A stretch of 64,000 bases of DNA from CAZMGT01 sp964565895 (GTDB lineage Bacteria > Armatimonadota > Zipacnadia > UBA1398 > CAZMGT01): assembly GCA_964565895.1 (NCBI GenBank), contig CAZMGT010000002.1, positions 1 to 64,000 of the forward strand. The letters are read 5' to 3'. Made by a program: the position numbers and the translations under genes. This document shows, one piece after another, positions 34,197-42,619 of the stretch. The notes below the pieces were generated by a model. That model saw only the letters and a list, made by a program, of their open reading frames with translations, searched no databases and had not been told where the DNA came from. Numbering within the stretch: position 1 is the first letter of the stretch; the number at the start of each line of letters is the position of its first letter.

Positions 34197-35534
34197 TCAC
34201 CCCTGCGCGTGGGCGTTTGTGCCGCCTCGTTGGGTCAGCTCGCGCTCGCGGCGCAGCTTCATGCGCAGGGCCATGGCGTCGACGTCGCGGCCCATCGCCG
34301 GCAGGGCCAGCACAGCGAGCACCGCTGAGACAAACAGGCTTGCCGGGACAAACAAAAGTGCCGTTTTTAGGCTGCTCAGCGCGTCGGCGATCCCACCCAC
34401 GACGCGCGGGCCAAGGGCATCGCCGAGCAGATGGGTAGCCAAGGTAAACACGCCCATCGCCGTAGCTCGGGCCTCCGGCTCAACCACGCTATGCACGACA
34501 ACCGCGGCGGGCACGGCGGTAAAGCAAAAGAAATATATGGCAAGAAACGCCAGCGGGGCGCAGAGGTAGTTCGGCGCACCAACGAGCAGGGCAAACACAC
34601 AGGGCGTAGCCAAAGCGGTTCCCAAGATTACCGTAAGCAGGGGCCCGGACTTATACCGCTGCGACAGCCAGTCGGCAAGCGCGCCGGCGCTGGGCAGGCC
34701 AAGCGCTGCAGCGGGGATGCCGGCAACGCCGAGCAGGGCGGCAGCTACGCGAATGTCCATCCCCCGGTAGATGCGGAAAAAGCGCGGGCCGAACACCTGC
34801 AACGCGCCCAGGGCGAAGTAAAAGAAAATGGAGCTTATCGTAAACACAATAAAGCTGGGAATGCACAGCACAGTGGCCAGGTCGCGCGTGCTTATTCTCC
34901 CGTGGGCAAGGGGGAGAAACTCCTCGGTTACTCCGCGCTGGGGCTCGACGAGGCGGAAAGCAAGCCAGGCGAGCACAAACCCCGGCGGCCCGAGAACCAA
35001 AAACGTCTTGCGCCACTCCGGGATCGGTCCGGCAACGCCGCTTCCGCCGGCGGCAAACACCGCCCCGAGCATATACCCCAAGCCTCCGCCCACGAGCATT
35101 GCCCCGGCAAACGCGGCCACGGCCTTTGCTCGGTGCTTGCGCGGGAAGTAGTCGCTGATCATCGCCAGCGCCGAGGGCACGCAAGCGGCCTCGCCCACGC
35201 CTGTTAGCGCGCGCGCGACAAACAGCTGGTTATAGGTTTGGCAGAACGCGCACGCTGTCGTCGCCATGCTCCACACAACAACTCCGCAGGCAATAACGTT
35301 TTTCCGCAGCCAGCGGTCGGAAAGATAACCCAGGGGCAGGGCGCACAGCGAATAGGCGACGACGAACGCCGTGGCCAGCGTGCCAAACTCCCGCGCGGAA
35401 AGCGCAAATTCGTCGATAACGGGCTTCTCCAGCGAGTGCAACGCCTGGCGGTCGGCGTAGTTGGACACGTTTATGAGCAGCAAAACAGCCAGCGCATAGA
35501 GTGGATACCATGGGCCAGGCGAGTGGCGCTCCAT
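34197..35534 (-). CDS. MFS transporter, spinster-like
   Basis: 445 aa with 12 predicted membrane segments. N-terminal NVSNYADRQAL and GYLSDRWLRKNVIA between TM2 and TM3 (the MFS motif A position), then TGVGEAACVPSALAMISDYFPRKHRA, are typical of the sphingolipid/organic-anion spinster-type subfamily. Substrate unknown. GGGGAG lies ~7 nt upstream of the ATG. Situated between two exported proteins in the PqqD-led operon. Confidence 0.85.
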   Translation of the reverse strand: MERHSPGPWYPLYALAVLLLINVSNYADRQALHSLEKPVIDEFALSAREFGTLATAFVVAYSLCALPLGYLSDRWLRKNVIACGVVVWSMATTACAFCQTYNQLFVARALTGVGEAACVPSALAMISDYFPRKHRAKAVAAFAGAMLVGGGLGYMLGAVFAAGGSGVAGPIPEWRKTFLVLGPPGFVLAWLAFRLVEPQRGVTEEFLPLAHGRISTRDLATVLCIPSFIVFTISSIFFYFALGALQVFGPRFFRIYRGMDIRVAAALLGVAGIPAAALGLPSAGALADWLSQRYKSGPLLTVILGTALATPCVFALLVGAPNYLCAPLAFLAIYFFCFTAVPAAVVVHSVVEPEARATAMGVFTLATHLLGDALGPRVVGGIADALSSLKTALLFVPASLFVSAVLAVLALPAMGRDVDAMALRMKLRRERELTQRGGTNAHAQG

Positions 35535-35558
35535 CCTCGCTCCCCAAAGTCGTTCGGG

Positions 35559-35936
35559 CTACTGCTCCGCTGCGGTCAGCTCGACGAACTGCGTAACGAC
35601 CCCGGCAACGGCGATGGTGTCCGGAGGCAACTGCCCCAAGTAATTCTCAAACCCCGTGGCCACGACGACAATGGCATAGCGCACGCCAGAGGGAACGTTT
35701 TCGAAAAGCACCGCGCCCGAGGCATCGGTTACCCCTTCAAACTGCTCGCCGCTCGCGGGCGGAACGAGAGTTACCTGCGCGCCGGCGACGGGCAGCAGCT
35801 CGTTGCCGCTGCGCTGGACGACGTAGATCTGCACCGCGCGCGGGGCCCGCGAGCCGCGGCATCCGCTCACCAGCGCGCAACTGCAGACCCCCGCGCAGAC
35901 AAGCAAACCCAAAGCCAACCTGCGCCACGTAAACAT
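35559..35936 (-). CDS. Small lipoprotein with carboxypeptidase-regulatory-like beta fold
   Basis: 125 aa. Signal peptide with Cys-containing lipobox (ALVSGC), then one Ig-like domain: PVAGAQVTLVPP...EGVTDASGAVLFENVPSGVRYAIVVVATGFENY, the pattern of CarboxypepD_reg/CNA-B modules. Start ATG 35936 with GGGAG upstream; an extension to 35999 lacks signal-peptide character. It lies 24 nt before the MFS gene. Binding partner unknown. Confidence 0.75.
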   Translation of the reverse strand: MFTWRRLALGLLVCAGVCSCALVSGCRGSRAPRAVQIYVVQRSGNELLPVAGAQVTLVPPASGEQFEGVTDASGAVLFENVPSGVRYAIVVVATGFENYLGQLPPDTIAVAGVVTQFVELTAAEQ

Positions 35937-36031
35937 TGCTCTACTCCCGCGCCAGCGGCGAACTTGGCGCAGCGCTTGCGCCAGGCAACGCTTTCCCACG
36001 CCGCAAAGGCAAATCCTTCCCCCGCGGGCGG

Positions 36032-36763
36032 CTAGCGGCCGATCATTCCCGCGGCGCGCAAGAGCGTGCGCACAAAAGCGCGCAGCGCCTCGTCGCCGGC
36101 CGGAGGAAGGGCTGCCGTGCCCCCCGCGCCGGGGCGATAGGGAAGGCTCGCCCGCGACTCCACCCGGCCGCTGATCGAGTCGTAAAGCCAGTCCGCGCGG
36201 CCGGTCGCCGGGTCGCGGGGAATCGCTTTAAGATATGGCCCGCGGAACGCAGCGCGCGCCTGCGGCGAGAGATAGGCCAATTGCCGGGCATCGCCCACGG
36301 TGAGGTCGGAGAGGCGCATGGGCCACTGCCCGCAGTCGGCGCGAAATCTTTCCAACGCGGCGCGCAGAGCCGCAAGCTCGGACGAGCCGGCCGCGGGCGG
36401 CGCGCCCCCCTCGCCCTCGGGAAGCGGGCGCCATACTCCCTCGCTTGCCGAGGAACCCTCCGCCGCCGGGCCCTGCGTTGCCGGTGCAGCCTGGGCGGCC
36501 GGGACAAGCACAAAGTGAAACGCCTGCGCCCGCTCGGGGACGGCGCTGAACGAAACGGTAACCGGCACATAGCCCTGAGCGGAGATCTCCAGCCAGTGCG
36601 AAAGCGCCTGGTCAGGGAGGTTCAGGGTCAGCGGGGTGTTGCCCACCGGTTGGCCGTCGAGGCTAACCGCGGCGCCCGGGGGCTCGGAGGTCACGGTAAG
36701 CGGGCCAGCCCAAACCGCGCCGGCAGCGGCAAAAACAACACTAACGAAGGTGGCGCAGCGCAT
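36032..36763 (-). CDS. Exported PEGA-domain protein with type II secretion GspG-like C-terminus
   Basis: 243 aa. Signal peptide (~1-19), then a PEGA domain (VTSEPPGAAVSLDGQPVGNTPLTL, ~20-85), a Pro/Ala/Ser-rich linker, and a C-terminal segment (~125-205) reading LERFRADCGQWPMRLSDLT...FRGPYLKAIPRDPATGRADW. That matches the globular part of major pseudopilins (CGxYP ... WxGPYL ... DPWG), without the prepilin N-terminal helix. GGAG lies 8 nt before the ATG. It follows the ABC ATPase gene by 33 nt. Confidence 0.75.
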   Translation of the reverse strand: MRCATFVSVVFAAAGAVWAGPLTVTSEPPGAAVSLDGQPVGNTPLTLNLPDQALSHWLEISAQGYVPVTVSFSAVPERAQAFHFVLVPAAQAAPATQGPAAEGSSASEGVWRPLPEGEGGAPPAAGSSELAALRAALERFRADCGQWPMRLSDLTVGDARQLAYLSPQARAAFRGPYLKAIPRDPATGRADWLYDSISGRVESRASLPYRPGAGGTAALPPAGDEALRAFVRTLLRAAGMIGR

Positions 36764-36796
36764 GGGGAGTGCTCCGCAGAAAATTGCGCCCAGGTG

Positions 36797-37624
36797 CTAC
36801 TTCTTCCCCTCGGGCGCGCCCGTGGTCTTGTGCGCGGCGTAGGCGTCCTCCCAGTCTACGTGCCCGACCTTCAGCTCCACGCCCGCGCGCTCCTCGATGC
36901 GGTCGATCTTTCCGTCGCGGATCCACACCACGCGGTCGGAGATGTCGATCATGTGCAGGTCGTGGGTGTTGGAGATAACGGTAACCCCGCGCTCTTTGTT
37001 AAGCCAGCGCAAAAGCTCGATAATCTCCTTGCCCGTCTTCAGGTCGAGGTTTGCCGTGGGCTCGTCGGCGAGGATAATCGCCGGGTCGTTGGCCAAGGCG
37101 CGGGCGATGGCCACGCGCTGCTGCTGCCCGCCGGAGAGCTCCGAGGGGCGGTGGTGCAGGCGGTCGCCCAGGCCCACGAGCTCGAGCAACTCCTTGCCCT
37201 TGGCGAGCTGCTCGTCGGGGGTCTTCCCCGCGAACACCATGGGCAGGGTAACGTTCTCCAGGGCGGTCATCACCGGGATTAGGTTAAACGTCTGGAAGAT
37301 GTAGCCCACGGTGCGGCAGCGGATCCAGGCGAGCTCCGCGGCGTCGAGCTGGGCCATGTCCGTTTCGTTAATGAACACCGTGCCCTTCGTCGGCTTATCC
37401 AGGCCCCCGACCATATTAAACAAAGTGGTCTTGCCCGAGCCCGAAGGCCCCATAATCGAGATATATTCCCCGCGGACGATGTCCAGATTCACATCGTCCA
37501 GGGCGCGCACCTCGGTACCCCCCATGTAGTAGATCTTCGTCAGCCCGCGGGTGCGCACAACAAAGTCCTCATAGTCCTTTACGCCGACGCGCTTTTTGTC
37601 GTTGGTAACCGGCGCCGTAGCCAT
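36797..37624 (-). CDS. ABC transporter ATP-binding protein, MacB/LolD type
   Basis: 275 aa. Walker A GPSGSGKTTL, Q-loop region, signature LSGGQQQRVAIARAL, Walker B IILADEPTANLD and the H-loop NTHD. The EVRALDDVNLDIVRGEYISIMGPSGSGKT arrangement is that of MacB/LolD/FtsE ATPases, which power FtsX-fold permeases rather than conventional transport. ATG 37624 with GGGGTG upstream, 17 nt after the permease stop. It has a ~30-residue C-terminal extension that ends Glu-Gly-Lys-Lys. Confidence 0.92.
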   Translation of the reverse strand: MATAPVTNDKKRVGVKDYEDFVVRTRGLTKIYYMGGTEVRALDDVNLDIVRGEYISIMGPSGSGKTTLFNMVGGLDKPTKGTVFINETDMAQLDAAELAWIRCRTVGYIFQTFNLIPVMTALENVTLPMVFAGKTPDEQLAKGKELLELVGLGDRLHHRPSELSGGQQQRVAIARALANDPAIILADEPTANLDLKTGKEIIELLRWLNKERGVTVISNTHDLHMIDISDRVVWIRDGKIDRIEERAGVELKVGHVDWEDAYAAHKTTGAPEGKK

Positions 37625-37641
37625 AATCTGCACCCCGCTCC

Positions 37642-38277
37642 CTAGACATCGGTTCTCAGCGCCGCCGCCGGCGGGAGGCGCGAGGCGATATACGCCGGGA
37701 CGGCCGTCGCCCCGGCTGAAATTCCAATGGCAATGGCCAACGAGCCAAGCACGCCGAATCTCACGAAAAACCCCCAGTCCATGCCCAAAAACTCGCCCAT
37801 TCGCCCGGTTACCCCATAGGCGAAGATCATCAGCAGAAACCCAGCGACCAACCCCACCGCCCAGCCCATGATCCCAAGCAGGGCGGACTCAATCAAAAAC
37901 AGCCGCAAAATGAACGAGTCTAACGCCCCCAAGCACTTAAACGTTCCGATCTCCCGGTATCTTTCCGTGACGGACATGAACATCGAGTTGATAATGCCCA
38001 CAAAGCAGATAAGCAGGGCCATGACAACGAGCCAGATTTGGCGGTGCTCCTGGGCCTGGAGCTTTTCCGGCTCGATGTTCGGGTCGGAGAAGTTGCGCGC
38101 CACAGCCCAAGCGATGAGCACGGTGATCAAAAAGGCAATCCCGAGCATCGTGCCCGAGGCGGTGATAATCGCCCGGCCCAGGCGCAGGCGAATGTTTTGC
38201 AGGCTAATGCGGAAGGCGACGTGAAACGGCAGCTCTACGCGGCCGATCTGCCGCTCTGCCCGAGCTTCCCCGGCCAC
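37642..38277 (-). CDS. Minimal FtsX-family ABC permease
   Basis: 211 aa. One N-terminal membrane segment (GTMLGIAFLITVLIAWAVA) is followed by the FtsX core of three helices, with VTERYREIGTFKCLGALDSFILRLFLIESALLG. MacB/LolC permeases carry a ~200-residue periplasmic domain between TM1 and TM2; here only ~30 residues separate them. GTG 38277 is selected (AGGTGG 7 nt upstream). Partner of the ATPase downstream. The absence of a periplasmic domain implies that another protein supplies substrate recognition. Confidence 0.85.
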   Translation of the reverse strand: MAGEARAERQIGRVELPFHVAFRISLQNIRLRLGRAIITASGTMLGIAFLITVLIAWAVARNFSDPNIEPEKLQAQEHRQIWLVVMALLICFVGIINSMFMSVTERYREIGTFKCLGALDSFILRLFLIESALLGIMGWAVGLVAGFLLMIFAYGVTGRMGEFLGMDWGFFVRFGVLGSLAIAIGISAGATAVPAYIASRLPPAAALRTDV

Positions 38278-38334
38278 CGACAGCCCACCTCGCACCGCTT
38301 TGGGCGAGCGCGCCCTGCGCCGCTGCGCCCAATA

Positions 38335-38814
38335 TTATGTTACGCGGCTTTTTGCCCGGCGCTTTGGCCGGTTCTTTTTCTTAGTCTGTTGTTCCTCCCG
38401 CAGGTTCCGCCGGATTCGCTCCTCGTCCAGGGCAAAGGCAATTAGGTTGCGTTTTCCCAGGCCCCGCAGAAACTCGCTTAGGGAAAGCGTTGCCTCGCGC
38501 TGGCTCAGCTTATAGCGCTCGGCCACCGCGCGGACAAGGTCCATAACGGTGTTCTTCCCGTCGCAGCTCAGCCAGACGAAACTGCCGATCTCGTCGAGCT
38601 CGATGCGCCGCTCCTTGGGGAGCATGAGAACGTAGGCGAGCGCGCGCATCTTTAGGTCGTCGCGCCGGGGCACGCGCAGCACCACGTGCCCGGTTTCCTC
38701 ATCCTTCTCCCAGGAGACGAGCGGGTTGCGCAGCGGGACGGCCGCCAGGGAATCCTCGCGCGTGAGCTTATACTTGCGCCGCTTGCGCCGCAGTTTGCTG
38801 AGAAGGCCGAACAC
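38335..38814 (-). CDS. PqqD-family protein
   Basis: 159 aa. The core RRIELDEIGSFVWLSCDGKNTVMDLVRAVAERYKLSQ matches PqqD (D-x-x-G-x-x-x-W-x-x-x-D-G-x-x-T-V-x-x-l), a winged-helix-like fold that binds RiPP leader peptides. It is longer than classical PqqD (~90 aa), with basic tails at both ends (KLRRKRRKYK; KKKNRPKRRAKSR). GTG 38814 is used, with GGAGGG upstream. No radical-SAM maturase or obvious precursor is adjacent. First gene of the operon running to 33201. Confidence 0.75.
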   Translation of the reverse strand: MFGLLSKLRRKRRKYKLTREDSLAAVPLRNPLVSWEKDEETGHVVLRVPRRDDLKMRALAYVLMLPKERRIELDEIGSFVWLSCDGKNTVMDLVRAVAERYKLSQREATLSLSEFLRGLGKRNLIAFALDEERIRRNLREEQQTKKKNRPKRRAKSRVT

Positions 38815-38849
38815 AACGCCCTCCACACACGGCGTCCTTCGGCAGTGCT

Positions 38850-38879
38850 ATTCTAGCAGCGCGGCGCGGCGCATGACAA
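38850..38879 (-). promoter_or_regulatory. Promoter of the PqqD-led operon
   Basis: Minus strand: TTGTCA, an 18-nt spacer, and an extended -10 TGC-TAGAAT. Predicted start ~30 nt upstream of the PqqD GTG. Confidence 0.65.
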
Positions 38880-39051
38880 GGTGCCGCCAAGTAGCGGGCA
38901 GGCGCCCTGCGCCCTGCGCTCCGGCTGGCTGTAGGGGCGGCGTCTGGCGCCGGCGCGCGCTTGGGGTGTAGAATATACCGGGCTCGGGGAGGGTAACGGG
39001 GGCGCTGGGCCTGCCACTAATAATATGCCCCCGGGGCAGGTGATGCGCGCC

Positions 39052-40224
39052 ATGCCGCGGTTCCGCTATGAGGCGCGGACGCTGAAGGGCGAGACGAAAA
39101 CCGGGCTGATTGAAGCGGAGACGAAAAGTGCGGCCGCGGCGGCGCTACGCGCGCAAGGTTTTTTCGTCATCAAAATGGTTCCCGAGCGCGCGGCGCGCGA
39201 GAGCGCCCCGGGGCGGCTGGTCTCTGCCATTTGGGACCCCATTTTCTTCCGCGTCAAACTGCGCGACATGGCCCTGCTGTTTCGCGAGCTGCACCACTGC
39301 CTAGACGCGGGCATGACCCCATATCACGCGGTAAAAACGGTCTCCGAGCGGATGCGCAACCGCCGCTTGCGCTACGTCCTCACGGAGATGACGGACGAGC
39401 TTGCCCGGGGCGAGCCGCTTTCCGCGCAAATGGGCCGCTTTCCCACGATCTTCAGCGAGATTATGCGCAACATGGTTCTTGCCGGCGAGCGTTCGGGCGA
39501 CCTTGCCGGAATGCTTGGTCAGTTGGCGGAGTACTTAGACTACGAGTATGAGCTGCGGCGCAAGTTTTCGCTGCAGACGTTTTATCCGAAGCTTTTAATC
39601 GTCGCCATATTGCTCATTCCCAGCGCGATAACCTGGGCCACGGGCGGGTTTTCGGCGTGGCTTTCGGAGATGTTCTCCTACGCGCGGATCGCCGGCCTGC
39701 TGCTTGCCGCCTGGGTGGCGTTTCGCATTGCTTTGCACAGCGAGCCGTTTGCCCGGCTGTGGGACAGGATTAAGCTGGCCATTCCCTTGGTGGGGACGAC
39801 GGTGCGCCGCTTTGCCTGCGCTCGTTTTTCGCGCTCGTTCGCCACCCTCTATCGCGCCGGCCTGCCCATGGACACGAGCGTCGAGCTCTCCGCGCGCGCC
39901 TGCGGCAACCGCTATATCCGCGACCGCTGCCTGGAAATGATCCCCGCGATTATGGAGGGCACGCCTGTCGCCGACGCCCTGGCGCAAACCGGCCAGTTTC
40001 CGCACCACGTGATCGAGATGGTGCACACGGGCCAGGTGACGGGCGACCTGGACACGCTGCTGAACAAGGTGGCCGACTTCATGGAGGCCGAGGCCGACGC
40101 CGCGGCTAACAGGATGGCTGTCGCCATCTTGCCCGTCTCCGTGCTCATTCTCGGCGTGGTCGTGTTCTTCAAAGTGCTCGCCTTTTATCAGGGCTATTTC
40201 AGCAACTTGCTAAACAGCTATTAG
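39052..40224 (+). CDS. Type II secretion / type IV pilus inner-membrane platform protein (GspF/PilC family)
   Basis: 390 aa with two tandem T2SSF domains. An N-terminal cytoplasmic part (FRYEARTLKGETKTG) precedes domain 1 (ELHHCLDAGMTPYHAV...AGERSGDLAGML) and domain 2 (ATLYRAGLPMDTSVEL...VHTGQVTGDLDTLLNKV), each followed by membrane helices. ATG 39052 with AGGTGA upstream; earlier in-frame ATGs at 39025 and 39043 are possible. No GspD, E, G or prepilin peptidase gene is adjacent, so it is an orphan here. Confidence 0.9.
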   Translation: MPRFRYEARTLKGETKTGLIEAETKSAAAAALRAQGFFVIKMVPERAARESAPGRLVSAIWDPIFFRVKLRDMALLFRELHHCLDAGMTPYHAVKTVSERMRNRRLRYVLTEMTDELARGEPLSAQMGRFPTIFSEIMRNMVLAGERSGDLAGMLGQLAEYLDYEYELRRKFSLQTFYPKLLIVAILLIPSAITWATGGFSAWLSEMFSYARIAGLLLAAWVAFRIALHSEPFARLWDRIKLAIPLVGTTVRRFACARFSRSFATLYRAGLPMDTSVELSARACGNRYIRDRCLEMIPAIMEGTPVADALAQTGQFPHHVIEMVHTGQVTGDLDTLLNKVADFMEAEADAAANRMAVAILPVSVLILGVVVFFKVLAFYQGYFSNLLNSY

Positions 40225-40248
40225 CCCGGCCAGATGGGAGAGGCGGCA

Positions 40249-41244
40249 ATGCCTGACCGGCGGCGGCAGAACAAACGGAGGCGGCGAACGAAAGTCTACG
40301 AGCTTTCCGACGAGGGCCTGACGCTGGTCGGCTACCGCTATACAGACGACGAGCCGCTCCAGGAGCGCGAACCCCAACCCGCCGAGGTCGCCGAGGCCCT
40401 GCGCGAGGCCGAGGTTCTGCACGCCAGCGGCAAGCACGAGCAGGCGGCGGAGCTCGCCCGGCGGCTTGTGGAGCACGCCCCGCATTGTGCGCCGCTGTTT
40501 TCCCTTCTCGGGCGCATCGCCCTCGCCCGAGGGCGGCTGCTCGAGGCCGAGCGCTACCTCCGCCGCGCGGTGGAGCTCGACCCCACCAACGAGCGATACG
40601 GTCGGGAGATGGCCGAGGCGCTTGCCCGCCGGCGCGAGGCGGGCGAGGCCGCTGCCGCGCGGCTAGCGCGCCCCGCGCCACCCCTTGCCGGCCTCGACCA
40701 GCCGCAGGAGCGGCCGCTCGCCTCCCTCGCCGGCTCGCCCGCGCGGGCGGCTGGCTTTGCCTTTTCCCTTGTCGCCGGCCTTGCCGCGTTTGTGGCGGCG
40801 GGAACGGTGCCGTTTGAGGCCTGGCGCGCGGGACAGGTTAACCTCGGCGTTCTCGCCTGTGCCGTTGGGGGCGCGGCGCTCTGGGCGGCGGCATTGGAGC
40901 TCGGCGGCGTTGTCCGCTCGTTTCAGGCGGAGATGACCGGCGACGTTGCGGACTCGTTCGCGCGGCAGCTCGGGCTGCACATGGCTCTGGTCGTTCTCGT
41001 TGCCTGCGCGGTGAACATTTTCGCCGGGGCGCTTGCGCTCGTCGTCGCCGGGGTTGTCGCCGAGTGCTGGCCGCGGTCGATCTGGAGCTTCGTTGCCCTG
41101 AGCTTCGTGGGCGTCGGCGTGGCCCTTGCCCGCGGGACGGAGCCGGCGCTTTGGGTCTTTTTGTGGCTGGGAAACTTATGTTTTGTGGCCGCAGTGGCCG
41201 TTTGGGCCGCGCTGGGCGTTGCGCGGCGCACGCATTGGGAGTAG
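40249..41244 (+). CDS. TPR protein with C-terminal membrane domain
   Basis: 331 aa. A very basic N-terminus (PDRRRQNKRRRRTK) is followed by two or three TPR-like units at ~residues 50-125 (EAEVLHASGKHEQAAELARRLV, LLGRIALARGRLLEAERYLRRAVELDP). Next is a low-complexity Ala/Pro/Arg linker and about five hydrophobic segments from ~residue 170 to the end. Family not recognised. ATG 40249 follows GAGAGG; ATG 40234 is an alternative. It lies 24 nt after gspF, so a platform-associated role is possible but unproven. Confidence 0.7.
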   Translation: MPDRRRQNKRRRRTKVYELSDEGLTLVGYRYTDDEPLQEREPQPAEVAEALREAEVLHASGKHEQAAELARRLVEHAPHCAPLFSLLGRIALARGRLLEAERYLRRAVELDPTNERYGREMAEALARRREAGEAAAARLARPAPPLAGLDQPQERPLASLAGSPARAAGFAFSLVAGLAAFVAAGTVPFEAWRAGQVNLGVLACAVGGAALWAAALELGGVVRSFQAEMTGDVADSFARQLGLHMALVVLVACAVNIFAGALALVVAGVVAECWPRSIWSFVALSFVGVGVALARGTEPALWVFLWLGNLCFVAAVAVWAALGVARRTHWE

Positions 41245-41271
41245 AAAGCAGCGGGGAAGGGAGCGAGAGCG

Positions 41272-41736
41272 TTGCCCACAGCAAAGGAGCTTTCCGTGCG
41301 GGCAATTGAGCGAACGACGCGCTGGTTTGAGGATGTGATAAAGGACTTTCCCGTGCACCGCTGGCGGGAGTCGCCGGGGGGCGAGGCGAACGATTTTCGC
41401 GGGGTGATGATCCACCTCATCAACAGCATCGACTGGTTCTTGCGCAACCTTGCCGTGCCCGAGGAGATTCGGCCCGCGCCGCCCAACCCCGAGGCGTGCC
41501 AGAGCGGACAGGAGCTGGTCGAGATGTTCCGCACGGCGCGGGCGAAGCAGCTCGATGTCCTGCGCAGCCTTCCCGAGGAGCAGTTCGACCAGCCCTCGCC
41601 GGAGTGCAAATATCCGTTTAACTCCGGCGCGGAGCTAATTCTCTACTCCGCAGAGCACGACTTTTGGCACATCGGCCAAATACAAATGCTCAAAATGGCC
41701 CTCTCGCCACAGGGCGAAGGCGCCCGCGAAGGCTAG
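41272..41736 (+). CDS. DinB-family metal-binding four-helix protein
   Basis: 154 aa. DinB/YfiT-like: an early MIHLINSIDWFL helix with a His, and the C-terminal AEHDFWHIGQIQML with a paired His motif, which together ligate a metal in this superfamily. Members include thiol-dependent transferases and damage-inducible proteins; the substrate is unknown. TTG start with GGGAG upstream. It follows the TPR gene by 27 nt and precedes panB. Confidence 0.8.
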   Translation: MPTAKELSVRAIERTTRWFEDVIKDFPVHRWRESPGGEANDFRGVMIHLINSIDWFLRNLAVPEEIRPAPPNPEACQSGQELVEMFRTARAKQLDVLRSLPEEQFDQPSPECKYPFNSGAELILYSAEHDFWHIGQIQMLKMALSPQGEGAREG

Positions 41737-41794
41737 CAGCGGCTGCATTCGCGGGCGCAGCTTTGCCCCGCGCAGCCGAAGGGAAGTGAGGGAA

Positions 41795-42601
41795 ATGAGC
41801 GGCCAGCGCACAAGCGCGCTGGAAATTGCCAAAAAGAAAGCGCGCGGCGAGAAAATCGTCGTGCTTACGTCATACGATTCGGCCACCGCCCCGCTCGTCG
41901 AGCAAGCGGGCGTAGACGTGATCCTCGTCGGGGACTCCGTGGGCAACGTCATGCTCGGCTACCCAGACAGCCTGCCCGTGACGTTGGAGGACATGATTCG
42001 CCACACCGGCGCGGTGGTGCGCAGCACGGAGCGCGTGCACGTGGTGCTCGATTTACCGTTCATGTCCTATCAGCCATCGGTAGAGCAAGCCGTGCGCTCG
42101 GCGGGCCGGGCGATTAAGGAGACGGGGTGCGGGGCGGTAAAGCTTGAGGCGGGCGAGGCCTGGGTCGACACGGCGCGGGCCATCGTTAGGGCGGGAATCC
42201 CGGTCATGGGGCACATCGGCTTTACGCCGCAATATATGCACGTTCTGCGGAGCAAGCGCGTTAAGGCAGAGAGCCCCGAGGCGCAGCAGGCATTTGTGAA
42301 CCTCGCCCGCCGCCTGGAGGACGCCGGGTGCTATGCGCTCGTCCTGGAGCTTGTCCCGCGTTCGCTTGCCGCACGGGTTACCGCGGCGCTGGAGATCCCG
42401 ACGATCGGCATCGGTTCGGGGCCGGAGTGCGACGGCCAAGTGCTTGTCCTGCACGATATTCTGGGCATCGGCGGCGGGGCAAAGCTGCGCCACGTTAAGC
42501 AATACGCCAACCTTGGGGAGGAGATCCTCAACGCCGCGCGGAGGTTCTGCGAGGACGTACGCTCGGGCGCGTTTCCCACGGACGAGCACTGCTTTGAGTA
42601 A
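41795..42601 (+). CDS. panB: 3-methyl-2-oxobutanoate hydroxymethyltransferase
   Basis: 268 aa. LTSYDSATAPLVEQAGVDVILVGDSVGNVMLGY holds the Mg-binding Asp. KLEAG is the substrate-binding loop, and GHIGFTPQ and IGIGSGPECDGQVLV complete the TIM barrel. It makes ketopantoate from 2-oxoisovalerate and methylene-THF, the first step of pantothenate synthesis. ATG 41795 with GAGGG upstream. panC follows 18 nt later; panD and panE are not in the window. Confidence 0.97.
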   Translation: MSGQRTSALEIAKKKARGEKIVVLTSYDSATAPLVEQAGVDVILVGDSVGNVMLGYPDSLPVTLEDMIRHTGAVVRSTERVHVVLDLPFMSYQPSVEQAVRSAGRAIKETGCGAVKLEAGEAWVDTARAIVRAGIPVMGHIGFTPQYMHVLRSKRVKAESPEAQQAFVNLARRLEDAGCYALVLELVPRSLAARVTAALEIPTIGIGSGPECDGQVLVLHDILGIGGGAKLRHVKQYANLGEEILNAARRFCEDVRSGAFPTDEHCFE

Positions 42602-42619
42602 AGGGGACGGGAGCCGACC

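Noticed and set aside
35936..37282. A 448-codon plus-strand open frame opposite the PEGA and ABC ATPase genes
   Set aside because: The minus-strand frames carry clear Walker, signature and PEGA motifs. The plus frame is Arg/Gly/His-rich shadow sequence.
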